Shown here: piece by piece, positions 32,040 to 43,090 of the stretch
Layout of the letters: each line of letters begins with the position of its first letter
Position numbering within the stretch: the first letter of the stretch is position 1
From: Melieria omissa
Lineage: Eukaryota; Arthropoda; Insecta; Diptera; Ulidiidae
Assembly (NCBI GenBank): GCA_963971225.1
Contig: OZ020269.1
Span: forward strand, 43,855,264-43,919,263
Reading direction: 5' to 3'
DNA length: 64,000 nucleotides
Program-made: the position numbers and the translations under genes
Notes under the pieces: generated by a model
What the model saw: only the letters and a program-made list of their open reading frames with translations
What the model was told of the DNA's origin: nothing
Database searches by the model: none

Positions 32040-32966
32040 TCTAATATAAATTGCTCATGTTCCCAACAAGTAGACGGTTCTGAAAATTACATTTTGTATT
32101 CATCTACTTTGTTACGTTTGCAACACACAGATTGTACAAAAGCTTTTTTATATTGGAGGAATGAGGGTTTTCCTTAAAAAACGTATGAAATGTGTTGTAA
32201 ACGATTTTTGAAACAAAAAAAATTAGTCGATTGGAGCTTTTAGTTTTAAACTACTGTTAAAATAGTTGAAATTTTTGAAAAATATAAACATTTCGTTTCT
32301 TTGTAAATCACAAAGCTCATCTTTTATTAACTTTTTGCAGTTATGACAGTAAAATTTTTCAATAGTTTGCATCAATATGAAACCAGAGGAATAACGAAGG
32401 AAACCATCACTCATATGTTCAAACAAACTGGTATTATTGTCAATTATTAGAAATGAACCTTCGTCAGTTGGTTCACAATTGAAGGTTCCTGCCTTAAATG
32501 CTATCATTTTCATTGAGATCATTATCGCAAGAATATGGTCAAACTCAAAAAGTGAAGGATTATTGTTTGTAACTCCGCTTTTTCTTACCAAATAAAAAAG
32601 ATTTTCAAGCGGGTCTTGATTAAGTCTTGATAATAAAAGAAAATTGGATTTTTCCGCCCAGATATCTTGTGAAAGAGATAAAACGGAAGTAATTGATAAA
32701 ACTATACCATTTCAACAGTATACAGTTTTAGAATACTGAAAACTTTTGACATAGTTTTTCATTTCCTTCAAATAATTTTGGATATTGTTATTCTCACGAA
32801 GAGCTGATTGGAAAGGATTTTTATCAAAAAGAACATGGCTATTCAAACAATCAAAAAGTCTGTTTGTTTTTTCAATAAATATAGCTGTGGACGAAGCTTT
32901 TTCTTTGCAATCATTATAACAGCCATTTTCAACGAAAGATTTTATGGCTGCGGATACAGTATTGCT

Positions 32967-34987
32967 CAGTGGCGTCCCCAGGATTTCGGGAAGGGGGGGG
33001 ATATGCAAAAAATGCAGTTTAACGCCATTTTTATACATTCATCTTTGCGTATTATTTTTAATACATGTTGAATAAAATTGTACATACATACACATATGTA
33101 TACATATACTAACATAAACTTCTTAAAACAAAAAATTCAAGTGACATGTATTTTTAAGTCATAAAATCCCAACCAAAAAATTCAAGTTTGTTTTAAGTTA
33201 TGACATTTCGAAAACAACTGCTAATAGAATTACGAAAAGACGTATTTTAAAAAGCACACCAGCTATGTAAAAAAAATCAAACATTTACAAAATGTATGAC
33301 GTTCTGAAATTTTATTATGTTATGATAGAGGTGACCATGTTTCCATGTTTACCCGCAATTTACCAAAACTATATACATAAGTGAATTTTTTTTTAATTTC
33401 AACAGCTGATGCAGGGTTGGCATGAAGCCTGCGTTTGATTACTATTTTGGTAAATAGTCGACACTTTTGGGAACATTGAAAATACAACTATTCTGCGAGA
33501 ACAAATGCAATGCTGATTTTTTTATTCATTTATTCTTAACCCTTCTGCGGGTATCCGGTTCTGGCCAGACCATATTGAACTTTGGATCCACTTTAGTAAT
33601 GTTGTAATTAAGCTATCGAGCTCAAATTTCATGATATCTTTAACTGATCCTTTCTAAGCACAAAACCCAAAACCATGGCTTGGCCAGACCATGGTGTATT
33701 TTCATACAAATTTGCCAGTTATTTTCAGTTTTTTTTTTGTTATTTTCGACGTAATTATTGTCAGAATTGTTTATAAATATTTTTTTTATATTATATATAT
33801 AGTTTCAACTAGGTTTTTCCATCTGACTCGATTTGAAGCACTTTTTTCGTGCCATCCCGTTAATAGTGACGTAAATTAGCTGGCGCAAAATGTACCTGGT
33901 CCAAGTGTTTTTCGTTCGCCTTGGCTTTTATTTTCTTTGGGTTAATAAATTATAATTTTTGTTGGAAAATAATGTTGAAACATATTCAAAATTAATACTT
34001 ATCCATTCTCCAATTCGATTGGGTGTTTTCTGTGACAGAGATGAAAGGAATAGAATGCTATTTTGAGAATCAGGTGGACATTGTTTTTGAACTTCGACGC
34101 TGGAGTTAAATCAGAGAGGAAAATCTCTAAAAAAATTTCCTTAGCAATAGCGGAAACTAATGCTTTAGAGCAACGAATTTAAGATATTAAATAATTTGCT
34201 GCGAGAGGCAATAATAACGGTGCTGCCAATTTCACGCTTTCATTTGGCCCTGAACAAAACGAAGCTTCTGATACTGATAGAAAAAATGGTCGTTTAGATA
34301 GTTCAATGTGAAGATAGCAACGACGAAGGCGACAAGGAAAACGATATCCGGCCAATTCAGCATGAACAACAACATGTAGAGCATGTTTTGCATATTTTTC
34401 TTTGGCAAAGCAGTTCAGAATTATTAACAGTGCAAGGAATCCAGAAATATATATATCAAAACCCGATTTGTATGTGTCGAATGTAAAATCTCAATGTGGT
34501 TTAGTCATGATACTGCATTATATTGTTGCAATAATTGCATTGGTCAAGCAGCTGAAGTAGATCCATAAGTAACGTATTTTACATTTATACATTTTTTTTA
34601 TTTTTTTGCTTTACTGCCGTATTTTTTTAATTTCAAAATTAACTCATTAAAGTTGAAACTCGCTATTTACCTAATTATTCTAGTATATTTTCACCGTTTT
34701 ACGTAAAAATAATGTAGACAAGCAAAAGAAATCATTGTATTCACACTTTCTGGTTTTTTTATATCCTTAACAACAATCCTCGACTATCATCTTGTTTACA
34801 TTATGGTCTGGCCAGATCATGGGTGGTTCAGTTATTAGGTTTTAAGTGGGTGATTACAGAAGCGATAAAGCAAATAATAAAAATGTTTCACAATTCCATA
34901 TTGTTATAGCAAATTGCATAAGTGAATTCTCCGACCAAGGGGGGGATCCATCCCCCTAATCCCCCCCCCCCCCTGGGGACGCCACTG
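32967..34987 (+). mobile_element. hAT element, TIR CAGTGGCGTCCCCAGG, TSD GTATTGCT; copy 1
   Basis: The ends CAGTGGCGTCCCCAGG and CCTGGGGACGCCACTG are inverted with subterminal G- or C-runs. GTATTGCT flanks both sides (32959-32966 and 34988-34995). The same 2.0-kb family occurs in reverse at 58001-63556. The interior contains several GGTCTGGCCAGA-type palindromic motifs (about 33555, 33675, 34805) and a piggyBac-like Cys-rich tail at 34464-34568, but no hAT transposase. Confidence 0.9.
34464..34568 (+). pseudogene. piggyBac-transposase-like Cys-rich C-terminus
   Basis: One frame reads RFVCVECKISMWFSH and then CCNNC, ending at TAA. The CxxC...H...CCxxC pattern at a protein end resembles the Cys-rich zinc-binding domain closing piggyBac transposases. 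The sequence TTAACCCTTCTGCGGG at about 33537 looks like a left piggyBac end; no matching right end was found. The catalytic domain is not visible. Confidence 0.4.
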
Positions 34988-35195
34988 GTATTGCTAAATA
35001 TGAGTTGCGTATTTAACCTTCATTTTTTCAAATGAATTAGGATGAATATGCTTTGTTGTCAATTTGGGACAAAGGCGGGTTGAATTGTTTTTATCCAATT
35101 CATATAACCTGCAAATAATCGACCAAGAAATATGTCCATCAGTCGAAGTTTCATCATCAGCAAATTTGTTGAAGCGAAAGCGATCGTCAACGAAA

Positions 35196-35764
35196 AAAAG
35201 GTATACACACAAAAATAAGCGCGAACAAGTGAAATTGTGTTGTTGCTTTTGTTGGCTTTTTTGGTGGTTGATTATTTCATTGCGTGTGAAGGCAACGCAC
35301 ACAATTTTGCGAATATTTTCGGCTAGCCGAAGTGCGTATGGGACCTGCTGCGTTGAAAGCAAGGCGCATAACAACAGCAATAAGATCATCACAGCGCACA
35401 GTTGATGTGCGACTGACCACATCAACATAAAGCAAATTATGCAAGCTGACTTCGAATTGAGAAGTTTGCCGAAGTCATCGCGAATATGTTCGAATAGCCG
35501 AAGTGCGTATGGGACCTACTGCGCTGGTACGCAAATTTGTGCCAGTTGACACCTCTATGTGTTTATTTGCTTAGTGCCGCAACACATGCTAGCCACACGC
35601 TCTTATCGTGCCCATGGCAACAAGTCCTCAAAAAAACGGTACAAATTTTATCTAAATCGCATCATTTTGACTATGCTAAATAAAGCCTTAAATTTCTTGC
35701 AAAAATAAGGGATTTAATTTTATTACACCTCAAACATAAAATATATTATTTAAAGCTTAATTAC
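35196..35764. other. Intron-like or intergenic DNA with a repeated motif; no gene
   Basis: GAAGTGCGTATGGGACC occurs twice in direct orientation near 35330 and 35500, and again in reverse near 29780. Otherwise AT-rich and non-coding. It would be intron sequence if the exon at 35765-36162 belongs to a gene transcribed leftward. Confidence 0.45.
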
Positions 35765-36162
35765 CTTTTGTTAAATGTTAATAATGTGACACAAACTGCA
35801 AAAACAACAAATTGTAGCACCATTGTTTTCTTCTTGCCATAATGTTTAATGGTCGCTGTCGTCAGAAAGATTCCGGGAAATTCGGAGAAGGTCACCCACA
35901 TGAGGTCCATGAAATCGGTTGTACTAAATACAGGAGATGAGTCGTTATGAGCACATAACTTGTTATTTTTTAGTAAGATTTCGGCAGAAATTAAAACGAG
36001 TCCGTAGTAGCAAAATGAGCATGTCATCCATATAAACCAAAGCAAAAGGGTAATTCTTCTTAATTCAGGTTCAAATAGTGCTCTCATATGCTCAGAAGAG
36101 TTAACATCGCGATCCGGTACCAGACGACCCAATAACATGTGCCGATTATTATCTTTCGCCAT
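35765..36162 (-). CDS. Exon of an SVOP/SV2-like major facilitator transporter
   Basis: This is the only stretch that looks like a single-copy host gene. The minus-strand exon follows an acceptor TTCCTTTTCAG (36163-36173) and ends AAAAG before GTAATT at 35764. It is open for about 132 codons. The protein has a hydrophobic helix ITLLLWFIWMTCSFCYYGLV, a loop, then FMDLMWVTFSEFPGIFL and GKKKTMVLQFVVFAVC, a second and third membrane segment with the G-[RK]-K-K-T loop after a transmembrane helix. This pattern matches the middle of synaptic-vesicle SVOP/SV2-type organic-ion transporters (MFS fold). Other exons are not in the window, and introns on both sides are packed with transposons. A retained gene fragment is possible; no disabling change is seen. 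Confidence 0.7.
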
Positions 36163-36261
36163 CTGAAAAGGAACCAAATAATTATTTTCAGTTAATATAC
36201 TAGTAAAACAGTTATCACTTGAATTCAAAATAAGAATATACACCTAATTCTGTTTTTACAC

Positions 36262-36625
36262 GGTCTGGTTTTACACGGTTTTGATTTAACCACAGAACAA
36301 ACAATATACAGAATGCGCATCTGGTGTAAAGAAAATTTTCTTCGCGGGTTCCAGCGGTAGGACCCGTTTGTTGGTGCGGGGGGAAGCAGTAAAGGGGATA
36401 AGAACGCACAGAGCGTAAAAAGAGAAGCTGTGAGAGCGCAAAACGAAATGTTCGGAGAGCAAACAGATAAAAGTATTAATCGCATGCCGGTGTACCAAAC
36501 AGTAACGCACCATATATGTTATGTGGTTGTTGTTGTTGGCCAACAAAGCGATGTGCCGCATGCATGGTGATGGAGGAAATGAAAGTCGACAGCCTGTGGT
36601 TGTTGTTGCCGCTGGCTAACAACTG
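36262..36625 (-). repeat. Interspersed repeat family A, copy A3
   Basis: Reverse copy of the right half of family A, beginning GATTTAACCACAGAACAAAC and containing GAATGCGCATCTGGTGTAAA. It lies about 100 bp upstream of the transporter exon, probably in an intron. Confidence 0.65.
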
Positions 36626-36754
36626 AAGTTAGAATATATTTTTGCTTTGGCTGATTTCTGTAACGAGCTCAGCAATTCACAATACTACGATAAAAAAACC
36701 CCCAATTGTGGGAATAAGTCAAGGAATAAGTTTAGTCAAAATAACCAGAGTTTA

Positions 36755-38985
36755 TTACGTTTTTAGGATTTTAAGTTTTCGGGGTTTAGTTAAATTTTTC
36801 TTTTCGGAGGCCCATGCACAATGCTTCCTGAGAAGAACTAAGATCATAAAGTCCAAAATTGTGTTTTTATGATCAGGACACGTGGAAAACCATTGTGGTG
36901 TAGCATTTTGGCATTTAACTTTTATTACATTTTTTATGCCTACAATTTGTGGCTGTTTTTCAAAAATGCTGCGGAAAATTGAAATGTGTACTTTGCTTAT
37001 CTCTAATAGAATTTGCGATGGACTAATAAGGTTGCCGAAATCTTTGAGAGAGTTAAAGTTTTTGTGAAATATGAAAAGTTCACTAGGAACTGTTAGTACC
37101 TCATCTTGTTTTCTCAATTCCGCTGCACATGTTTCACAGTTTATTTTGGTAAGTATTTTGTAGACAACATAACCCAAAAAATATCTTAAAGACGCTAAAT
37201 CTATGGTAAATTCGGAACAGTTCTTAAAACTATCATTTAATATGAAATCGGCAAGGATGGCTGTATTATTATCCACTTCAAAATCATCGGTTTGACTAGT
37301 TTCTTCGCTATGTTCAGGAGCTGAGTCGAGATTTAATACGATATTAGAAAGCGTTTCAAACGTAGTATCATTTAGTTCTTCACAATTGCTGTGGGAACTC
37401 AATTGCACAATTTTTGCGGCCATTAAGCGTGCTAATTTATTATTAATATCAGCCACTTATGGATTTATATTATTACCACCTTTTTGTCTTAGTATAGAAA
37501 ACATATTTTCAAGTTTGTCTTGGTTTAATGTCATTGCCAACTTTTACTGTGATGCCAAAACTATTGAGAATTTTTAAATTTTCCAGAATTATATTTTTTT
37601 AAATATTGGCAGAGAGTCCGTTTTTGGAAACAAAGTAATTTAGTACCAATGACCAGTTTGAAAAAATTGATTTGACCATAAAAACACATAATTGTTTTCC
37701 TATTTGGCTTGTCCTTTCAACCCCATTTTCTTCATACCCATCCACCAAATCTAATTTAGGATTATATCGTAATTCCTTTCTAATTGCCATTTCATCCATT
37801 AATAGAATCATGTTGTTCTTTTCGCTCTGGGTCAAATCCAAGCACCGTTTTCTTATGACCTCAAAAGCAGAGTTCTTAAAACCTGGCTGCAGGAACTTTA
37901 CAGGGGCCCATCGATTAACAGTCGAGATATGTGGCAAATTTAGATTTAGTTTATTTCTTAAAAATTGATACGTCGATTGCGAGACATAATAAATATTTTG
38001 AGCCAAATCTTTTATATCTTCCGTATATTCTTTAGGACGGGAACTTAGAAGAAGCTTACAAAATACTTTTGATTCTTTGCTCACGTTATTATAAGAGTCG
38101 ATACGTTGGAGTACTTCTGACTTTTTTGGTAATTTCTTCTGGTTTTTTATGTTTCTGTATTTTGCCAAAATGTTGTAATATTTCTTCCTGTAAAAATTTA
38201 CGGAATTAGCATATGATGAGCAATTATTGCAATGCCCATCTACGGACTCACTTTTTCGTCTCTTTCTAGTTGAACAATCGGGCTCTGAAAACTCATAAGT
38301 TTCTTCAACATTTTCCAAATTAAATACAGGAACTGCTCCAGATTTTAAATATTGTTTCCCAATGTCAGAACTTAAGAAGTGATTAATTAATTAATTAATT
38401 GATTGGCACGACAGCCCGCTTACGCGAGACTAAGGCCTAGCTTCCCGCAACCACCCGTGTTGTGCGTGTGAATTTTGTACGCGGGTGGAAGGGACCTACA
38501 GTTTTATGCCGGTTCCGAACGGCAGGTTGGGAGCTTTTTCATAGGCAATTTTTACTCTCAGAGGTTTGCCATTTCCAGCTGAGAGGACAGCCACCGAAAG
38601 AGAAAACGAGTTTCCCGTTATTTTTTTTTAGGTGTTACAACATGCAGTATTCGATCTTGCGTCGCTCTGCATGCGACTCGCTGGACCGCGCACTAACCAA
38701 CTGAGCCACGGCGGCTGTGAAGTGATTAACGCATATAAATAAGTGATTAACGCATATAAATAATGGTTTGCTGTATCCTTTAGTTTTAATGCTACATTTT
38801 TCTCGCCAAATTTGGCCCATAGCTGAGTCATAGGGCGGAAATTTAAACATCTTAAGTTGTTCATCATCCCGTCTAGATTTTCGGCAACATGTTATGCAGC
38901 ATTGAAGCCCTGACTTTATTAAATTTTTACCCACACGGGATAATAAATTTTTACACGGAGCAGGATCCATTTTTCGTATACTAGT
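36755..38985 (-). pseudogene. P-element-like THAP transposase, internally deleted and SINE-split
   Basis: Reading leftward, the N-terminus near 38985-38730 has the THAP zinc pattern: CCITCC, then the FKFPPY block, then CVNHF. A SINE splits it at 38401-38717; the THAP end (YLKSGAVPVF) continues at about 38340. A frame of 239 codons (to 37599) then gives a basic linker, a coiled region and LPHISTVNRW, followed by ILLMDEMAI, which resembles the first catalytic Asp block of P-type transposases. Coding breaks at 37599 and restarts near 37555 at TLNQDKLENMFSILRQKGG, so several hundred codons of the middle are gone. After a TAA at about 37457 the C-terminus (INCETCAAEL, FSTCPDH) runs to 36755. Confidence 0.75.
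38401..38717 (-). mobile_element. tRNA-derived SINE, family 2, copy 2; TSD GAAGTGATTAA
   Basis: Same sequence and orientation as copy 1, with an (ATTA)n tail at 38383-38400. GAAGTGATTAA stands at 38376-38386 and again at 38719-38729, a clear target duplication inside the P-like THAP exon. Confidence 0.9.
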
Positions 38986-39044
38986 AAAGTCTGTGAATAT
39001 GCCAAATCAAAAGAAATATAATAACCAAGGAAAGGATCAACTAA

Positions 39045-39200
39045 CTAATTTGGATCAACCACGTCAAAACAATTGCAAAAAATTCAAAATTGGAATCAAC
39101 CACGTCAAAATTTATACAAATAATTTTACTTGGAACTAGCCTCGTAAAAATATTTGTAAACATTTTTATTTTGGATCAACCACGTCTAAATATTTGCAAA
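39045..39200 (+). repeat. Four degenerate tandem repeats of about 40 bp
   Basis: GGATCAACCACGTCAAAA or close variants recur at about 39053, 39093, 39133 and 39174, each followed by an AT-rich segment with TATTTGTAAA or ATTGCAAAA. Confidence 0.65.
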
Positions 39201-39217
39201 ATTTAATATCAATTAAT

Positions 39218-39675
39218 CTAAGCGCAGCATGAAAAGAAAAACGACCATTCAGCTCGAAGATTCGATTGATTATGACAAGAAACAAATTTGCCGGTACCTG
39301 CTTGCTCTGCGCTTGCTTTTTTACAAACAAGAACAAGAAGTGGACAGGCAAAATTTGCATAGGAAAAAGTGACTGAGCGATCGCTTTGCCAAAACAAGCA
39401 CCATTTCAATGTGCCCGAGTAAAGCCAAGCTGGCTTGCTGCGGAAAACAACAACATTGCGTGTTGTTGTCGAAATGAGAATAAAGCAACAATCCATCGAA
39501 TGAATGCGGGAATGCAAGAGAGCATCGCAAAGCAGCTCTCCGCTCGCTTGCGCTTACTCTCTCGGTTCAATATACTTTTTCCTCATTTTTGCTGCTTCCC
39601 GCCCGCGTCTGAAATTAAATCGCAAAATTATTTCAGATGCGCCTTCTGTATACTGTTTATTCTGTGATTTAACAC
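39218..39675 (-). repeat. Interspersed repeat family A, copy A4
   Basis: Reverse copy of the left half of family A. It ends GCGCCTTCTGTATACTG followed by TTTATTCTGTGATTTAACAC, the complement of the left terminus of copy A2, and shares GAAATGAGAATAAAGC and AAGCCAAGCTGGCTTGCTGC. Confidence 0.65.
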
Positions 39676-40335
39676 GGTTAGAAAATTAAAAATATTTCAA
39701 TTTTTCGTAATAAAAAACAAAAATAATAGCACAGCATAAACAATATACAATGTGCTAATGAGCCAGCGATGTTCATGTTGGCCATGTGTTGTCCGATAAA
39801 TTGCCCTGCAGCAAAAAAGTAGTCGGCAAAAGTAACTAATTTTAAACTATTAATTTGACAACTAATTTGTAACTGATTGAAAAATCATGCATGGTTACAC
39901 AGTTCACGAGCGCATGCCCCGTACTCGTTGCGTTGTTCGTACAAACGACAAGTCGCCAATGGCGTCTGCGCGATGAATCAGGGTCGCCTATTGTCTGAAA
40001 ATTTATATTTTCTGGGTTCGCGTAAATTGTAAGTAAGTGCGTAGTATAAAGAGGTGTGTAAAATAAATTATTTAATTAGTAAAAATAAATGCCTTAAAAT
40101 AAAAAAAAAAATACGCCGCAAAATAAAAAAAAGAGACATTTACTTAAATCGGCTTGGAAGTGAAAATGCGGCTGAAGGCACGAGTGAAGACGTGCAAGTG
40201 GAACATTTATTTGCAGTAAATTACAGAGAGCCTGCTAGCTGCTAATGTCATTGTACCCGTAAACATTTTTGGGACTCATGGGAAAATAAGCCTGAAGGAC
40301 TACCACAAATTGTTTAAGGATTTGCTTGGTATGTA
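39676..40335. other. Flank of gypsy3; nothing recognised
   Basis: AT-rich non-coding DNA. No conserved frame, RNA gene or element end is seen before the gypsy3 LTR. Confidence 0.4.
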
Positions 40336-40679
40336 AGTTAACCTGACCGCCTGAGTGTAGCGCGCAGCTGGATTGCAGCTGCCGTTAGGTGCTGACGGTG
40401 CAACATGGACAGCAACCGTTCGCTGGTCTATCAGCGAACTGTCGAAACCCGATACTCCGCACGTTCTGCGTAATAAGCGGAGTTTGGGTGGTCGCAGCGG
40501 AGCCGCCAACGGTTCACGGCCACACACAAAAATGCGCGGTCAGCAGGTTCTGGGAGCAGGGCTTATTAAGGAACATTTTGTATGGGGAAATTTAGTTTTA
40601 AGTCGGAACTCAAGAAAGGCGCAGCCAAATCGCTCGCCAGAATAAAAACACTAACCAAATACCAGCCTATTGTTTTAAT
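40336..40679 (+). repeat. gypsy3 5' LTR
   Basis: It starts AGTTAACCTGACC and ends CTATTGTTTTAATT with the PBS, the AGTTA...AATT form of gypsy LTRs. The partner LTR is outside the window, so the boundaries rest on termini alone. Confidence 0.65.
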
Positions 40680-40697
40680 TGGCGCCGAACGTGGGGC
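40680..40697 (+). other. gypsy3 primer binding site
   Basis: TGGCGCCGAACGTGGGGC fits the tRNA-Lys-type PBS of gypsy with one mismatch. Confidence 0.75.
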
Positions 40698-40933
40698 AAG
40701 ACCTAAACAGAAAACATATGTCCGCCGGCGCTCAACTGCAGATGGCACCACAGACCACAACGTCGATAAGCCACCATCATCAGACTCAACAGCAGCATCA
40801 CTTTGCCACGCATCATAATCAGCAGCAGCAACACATTTTGTGTGAGCACATGTGAGTAGAGCGCTCAGAAATCTTTGAAGAATTGCACTGTGAAAAATTG
40901 TTAATAGTAATTAAGTGAAGTGAAGAGAAAAGG

Positions 40934-41249
40934 CAGCCGCCGTGGCTCAGTTGGTTAGTGCGCGGTCCAGCGAGTCGCATGCAGAGCGACGCAAGATCGA
41001 ATACTGCATGTAGTAACACCTAAAAAATAACGGGAAACTCGTTTTCTCTTTCGGTGGCTGTCCTCTCAGCTGGAAATGGCAAACCTCTGAGAGTAAAAAT
41101 TGCCTATGGAAAACCTCCCAACCTGCCGTTCGGAACCGGCATAAAACTGTAGGTCCCTTCCACCCGCGTACAAAATTCACACGCACAACACGGGTGGTTG
41201 CGGGAAGCTAGGCCTTAGTCTCGCGTAAGCGGGCTGTCGTGCCAATCAA
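40934..41249 (+). mobile_element. tRNA-derived SINE, family 2, copy 3
   Basis: Plus-strand copy with head CAGCCGCCGTGGCTCAGTTGG, box B-like AGATCGAATACTGC, the shared GCCGTTCGGAACCGGC block and tail GTGCCAATCAATTAATTATT. It sits in the gypsy3 leader; AATTAAGTGAA-like sequence on both sides may be its target duplication. Confidence 0.9.
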
Positions 41250-43090
41250 TTAATTATTATTAATTAAGTGAAACAAAAGGATTGTGAATGAAAACGGAAA
41301 AATGTGATAAGTAATGAATAAATTGTGAATTTTGTTCTATCGAATAAGAATAATTGTGAATGTGAGGGAAATTGGGGATGTAAAGTGGGTCGCCTCCTCG
41401 TGGTGCATCCTGGGTAACGCTAAATGGCCCACACCTCTCCCCCACCCGATGCTCATCTACCACATGGTGGGCATTCGGGCTCTGGCGCGATCCAGCTTCG
41501 TCTAAGGACTCTCTTGTTTCTGTTTCTGTTTTGTTCGCCATCGAGCTGGTGGCTGTGGTTTCCGGACCTAGTACCACCGGGGTGAAACCTTGTGCGAACG
41601 GCTCCGGTTTAAGGTCACAGTTCATCTCCGTCCCGTTAAAACCCAGGCAGGCCTTGGGGTAAGTTCCTGATCGGTCACCGTTAAGTTGGTGGCGTAGGTT
41701 TGGTTGAGATAAACTCCCAATCTGCACTGGTCCGGCTCTGTACACACTACTCCATAAGGGTGTGTGTCAACCCTCGCATGGCCTCCCTACTTCGGCATAG
41801 ATAACCATGGGACCATAAAGGTGACTACGCGCTCCGATCGGGATAGCGTCCTCAAGTGGGGACCCTTTTACCATTGACAAGTCCAAATTTTTAAAAACTT
41901 CTTCGGCCAACCCAAAAGAGGAGCCCAAGCGATTGGTTCGGCAGAAGCCGTCCAGTCGAGCGCCACCTTCATCGGGTGACGCTACTGCAGCGAGACCTGT
42001 GGTGCAGGCGAGAGCCTTTGCTTCAAGGCAGGCCCCGTCTACTTCAGCACCACCCAAGGGTCGCACTGCTCCTACTCCCAGCAAGCGCCCCCCCCCTGAC
42101 ACCGATGTCGGTGCCAGGGAGGGGTGTTGGCAAACCGTAAGTCCGTCCAGCTGCACCAGCATCTGGAACAACCCAGGTGCTTCTGGTGGTGCCTCCGTTC
42201 CCTCCTCCAATGTACATCCGCAGCACATTAGTGCGTCCACGCAGACGTACAGGACGAGGAGATCTGCCCTCAGGATTCTGAGCAGATTTGGCTCCTCCGA
42301 CCCAAGAACCCTGTCCGACAAGGACAAAGCTGCCCTCCTCTGGGCGCAGCAACACAAAAACGATCGGCCTGTTCCTCCCCCAGAGGCTGCCGTCAAGAGA
42401 TCGGGCGAACAGGCAGCTCCCTTTGTCCTTCAGGACACAAAACGGCCAAGACTGGCAGTGGCAAGGTCGAAACCTCAGCGCCCATTCAGGGAGGTTGTCA
42501 AGGGTGGCCTTATCTGGGCCATCATCGACCGTGCGAACACCGACGGTACTGTCTCCGGAGCGAACTGGAGGTTAGTACAGTCCAGACTCTTTGCTGTCTA
42601 CAAAGAGATCGTCGCGGCCAACCCTGGTTTCTCGCCAACCTGCCGCGATGTAGGTTGGTACCAGGGTCATGTAAAACTCATCGCCTGCGCGGATCAACGC
42701 TCTGCGGATCTATTAAGCTGGCGATCGACAAAGTCGGTGAGGTCTGGCCTGGCGCGAAGCTAGCCGCGGTAACGATGGACCAGATCCCTAATCGCCCGCG
42801 TGCAAAGGCCTGGATCCCAGCCAATCCCTCTTCTTCCAGCGAGATTTTGGAGCACTTGCAGTTAAGCAATGTGCACCTTCCAGCGCACGACTGGAAGGTT
42901 GTTAAGGTAGCGAGCCGAGCGGCCATCAACGGCAGGCGCTCATCGTTCTGAACGAGGAGTCCCTAGCCCCTATTCTCGAAAAGGACCGTGAGATTAACTA
43001 CGGGTTCGGATCTATCGTCCTCAACGTGTACAAGTGCGACCAGCCGGGTAACACGTGTACACCCAAGGGGACGGTACCCGTACCATCAAC

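Larger units (their letters stand above)
32223..35195 (-). pseudogene. P-element-like transposase, C-terminal half, split by a hAT
   Basis: Minus-strand coding from about 35195 reads TDGHISWSIICRLYEL and KLTTKHIHPNSFEKMKV. It is interrupted at 34995 by the hAT and continues from 32966 with SNTVSAAIKSFVENGC and LFDCLNSHVLFDKNPFQSAL. After a stop near 32712 a further segment reads SRLNQDPLENLFYLVRKSG, the conserved NQDP-ENxF block of P-type transposases, and ends in a Cys-pair domain (YCHNCKKLI) with a stop at 32223. The N-terminal half with THAP and catalytic residues is missing here. At least one stop breaks the remnant. Confidence 0.7.

Noticed and set aside
33537..33950. Candidate TTAA element beginning TTAACCCTTCTGCGGG and ending CTTTGGGTTAA
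   Set aside because: Beyond TTAACCC the two ends do not match, so the right end cannot be supported; only the left block is mentioned as a possible piggyBac end.
40310..40336. Exon-like end with a GTATGT donor before the gypsy3 LTR
   Set aside because: Only about 20 codons are open upstream and no acceptor or partner exon was found; a chance donor is more likely.
40706..40855. Gln/His-rich frame resembling the first exon of a fly transcription factor
   Set aside because: It begins 26 bases after the gypsy3 PBS and lies in the retroviral leader; CAG/CAT-rich sequence makes such frames easily.
41767..42396. 209-codon minus-strand frame
   Set aside because: Antisense shadow of the GC-rich LINE ORF1.
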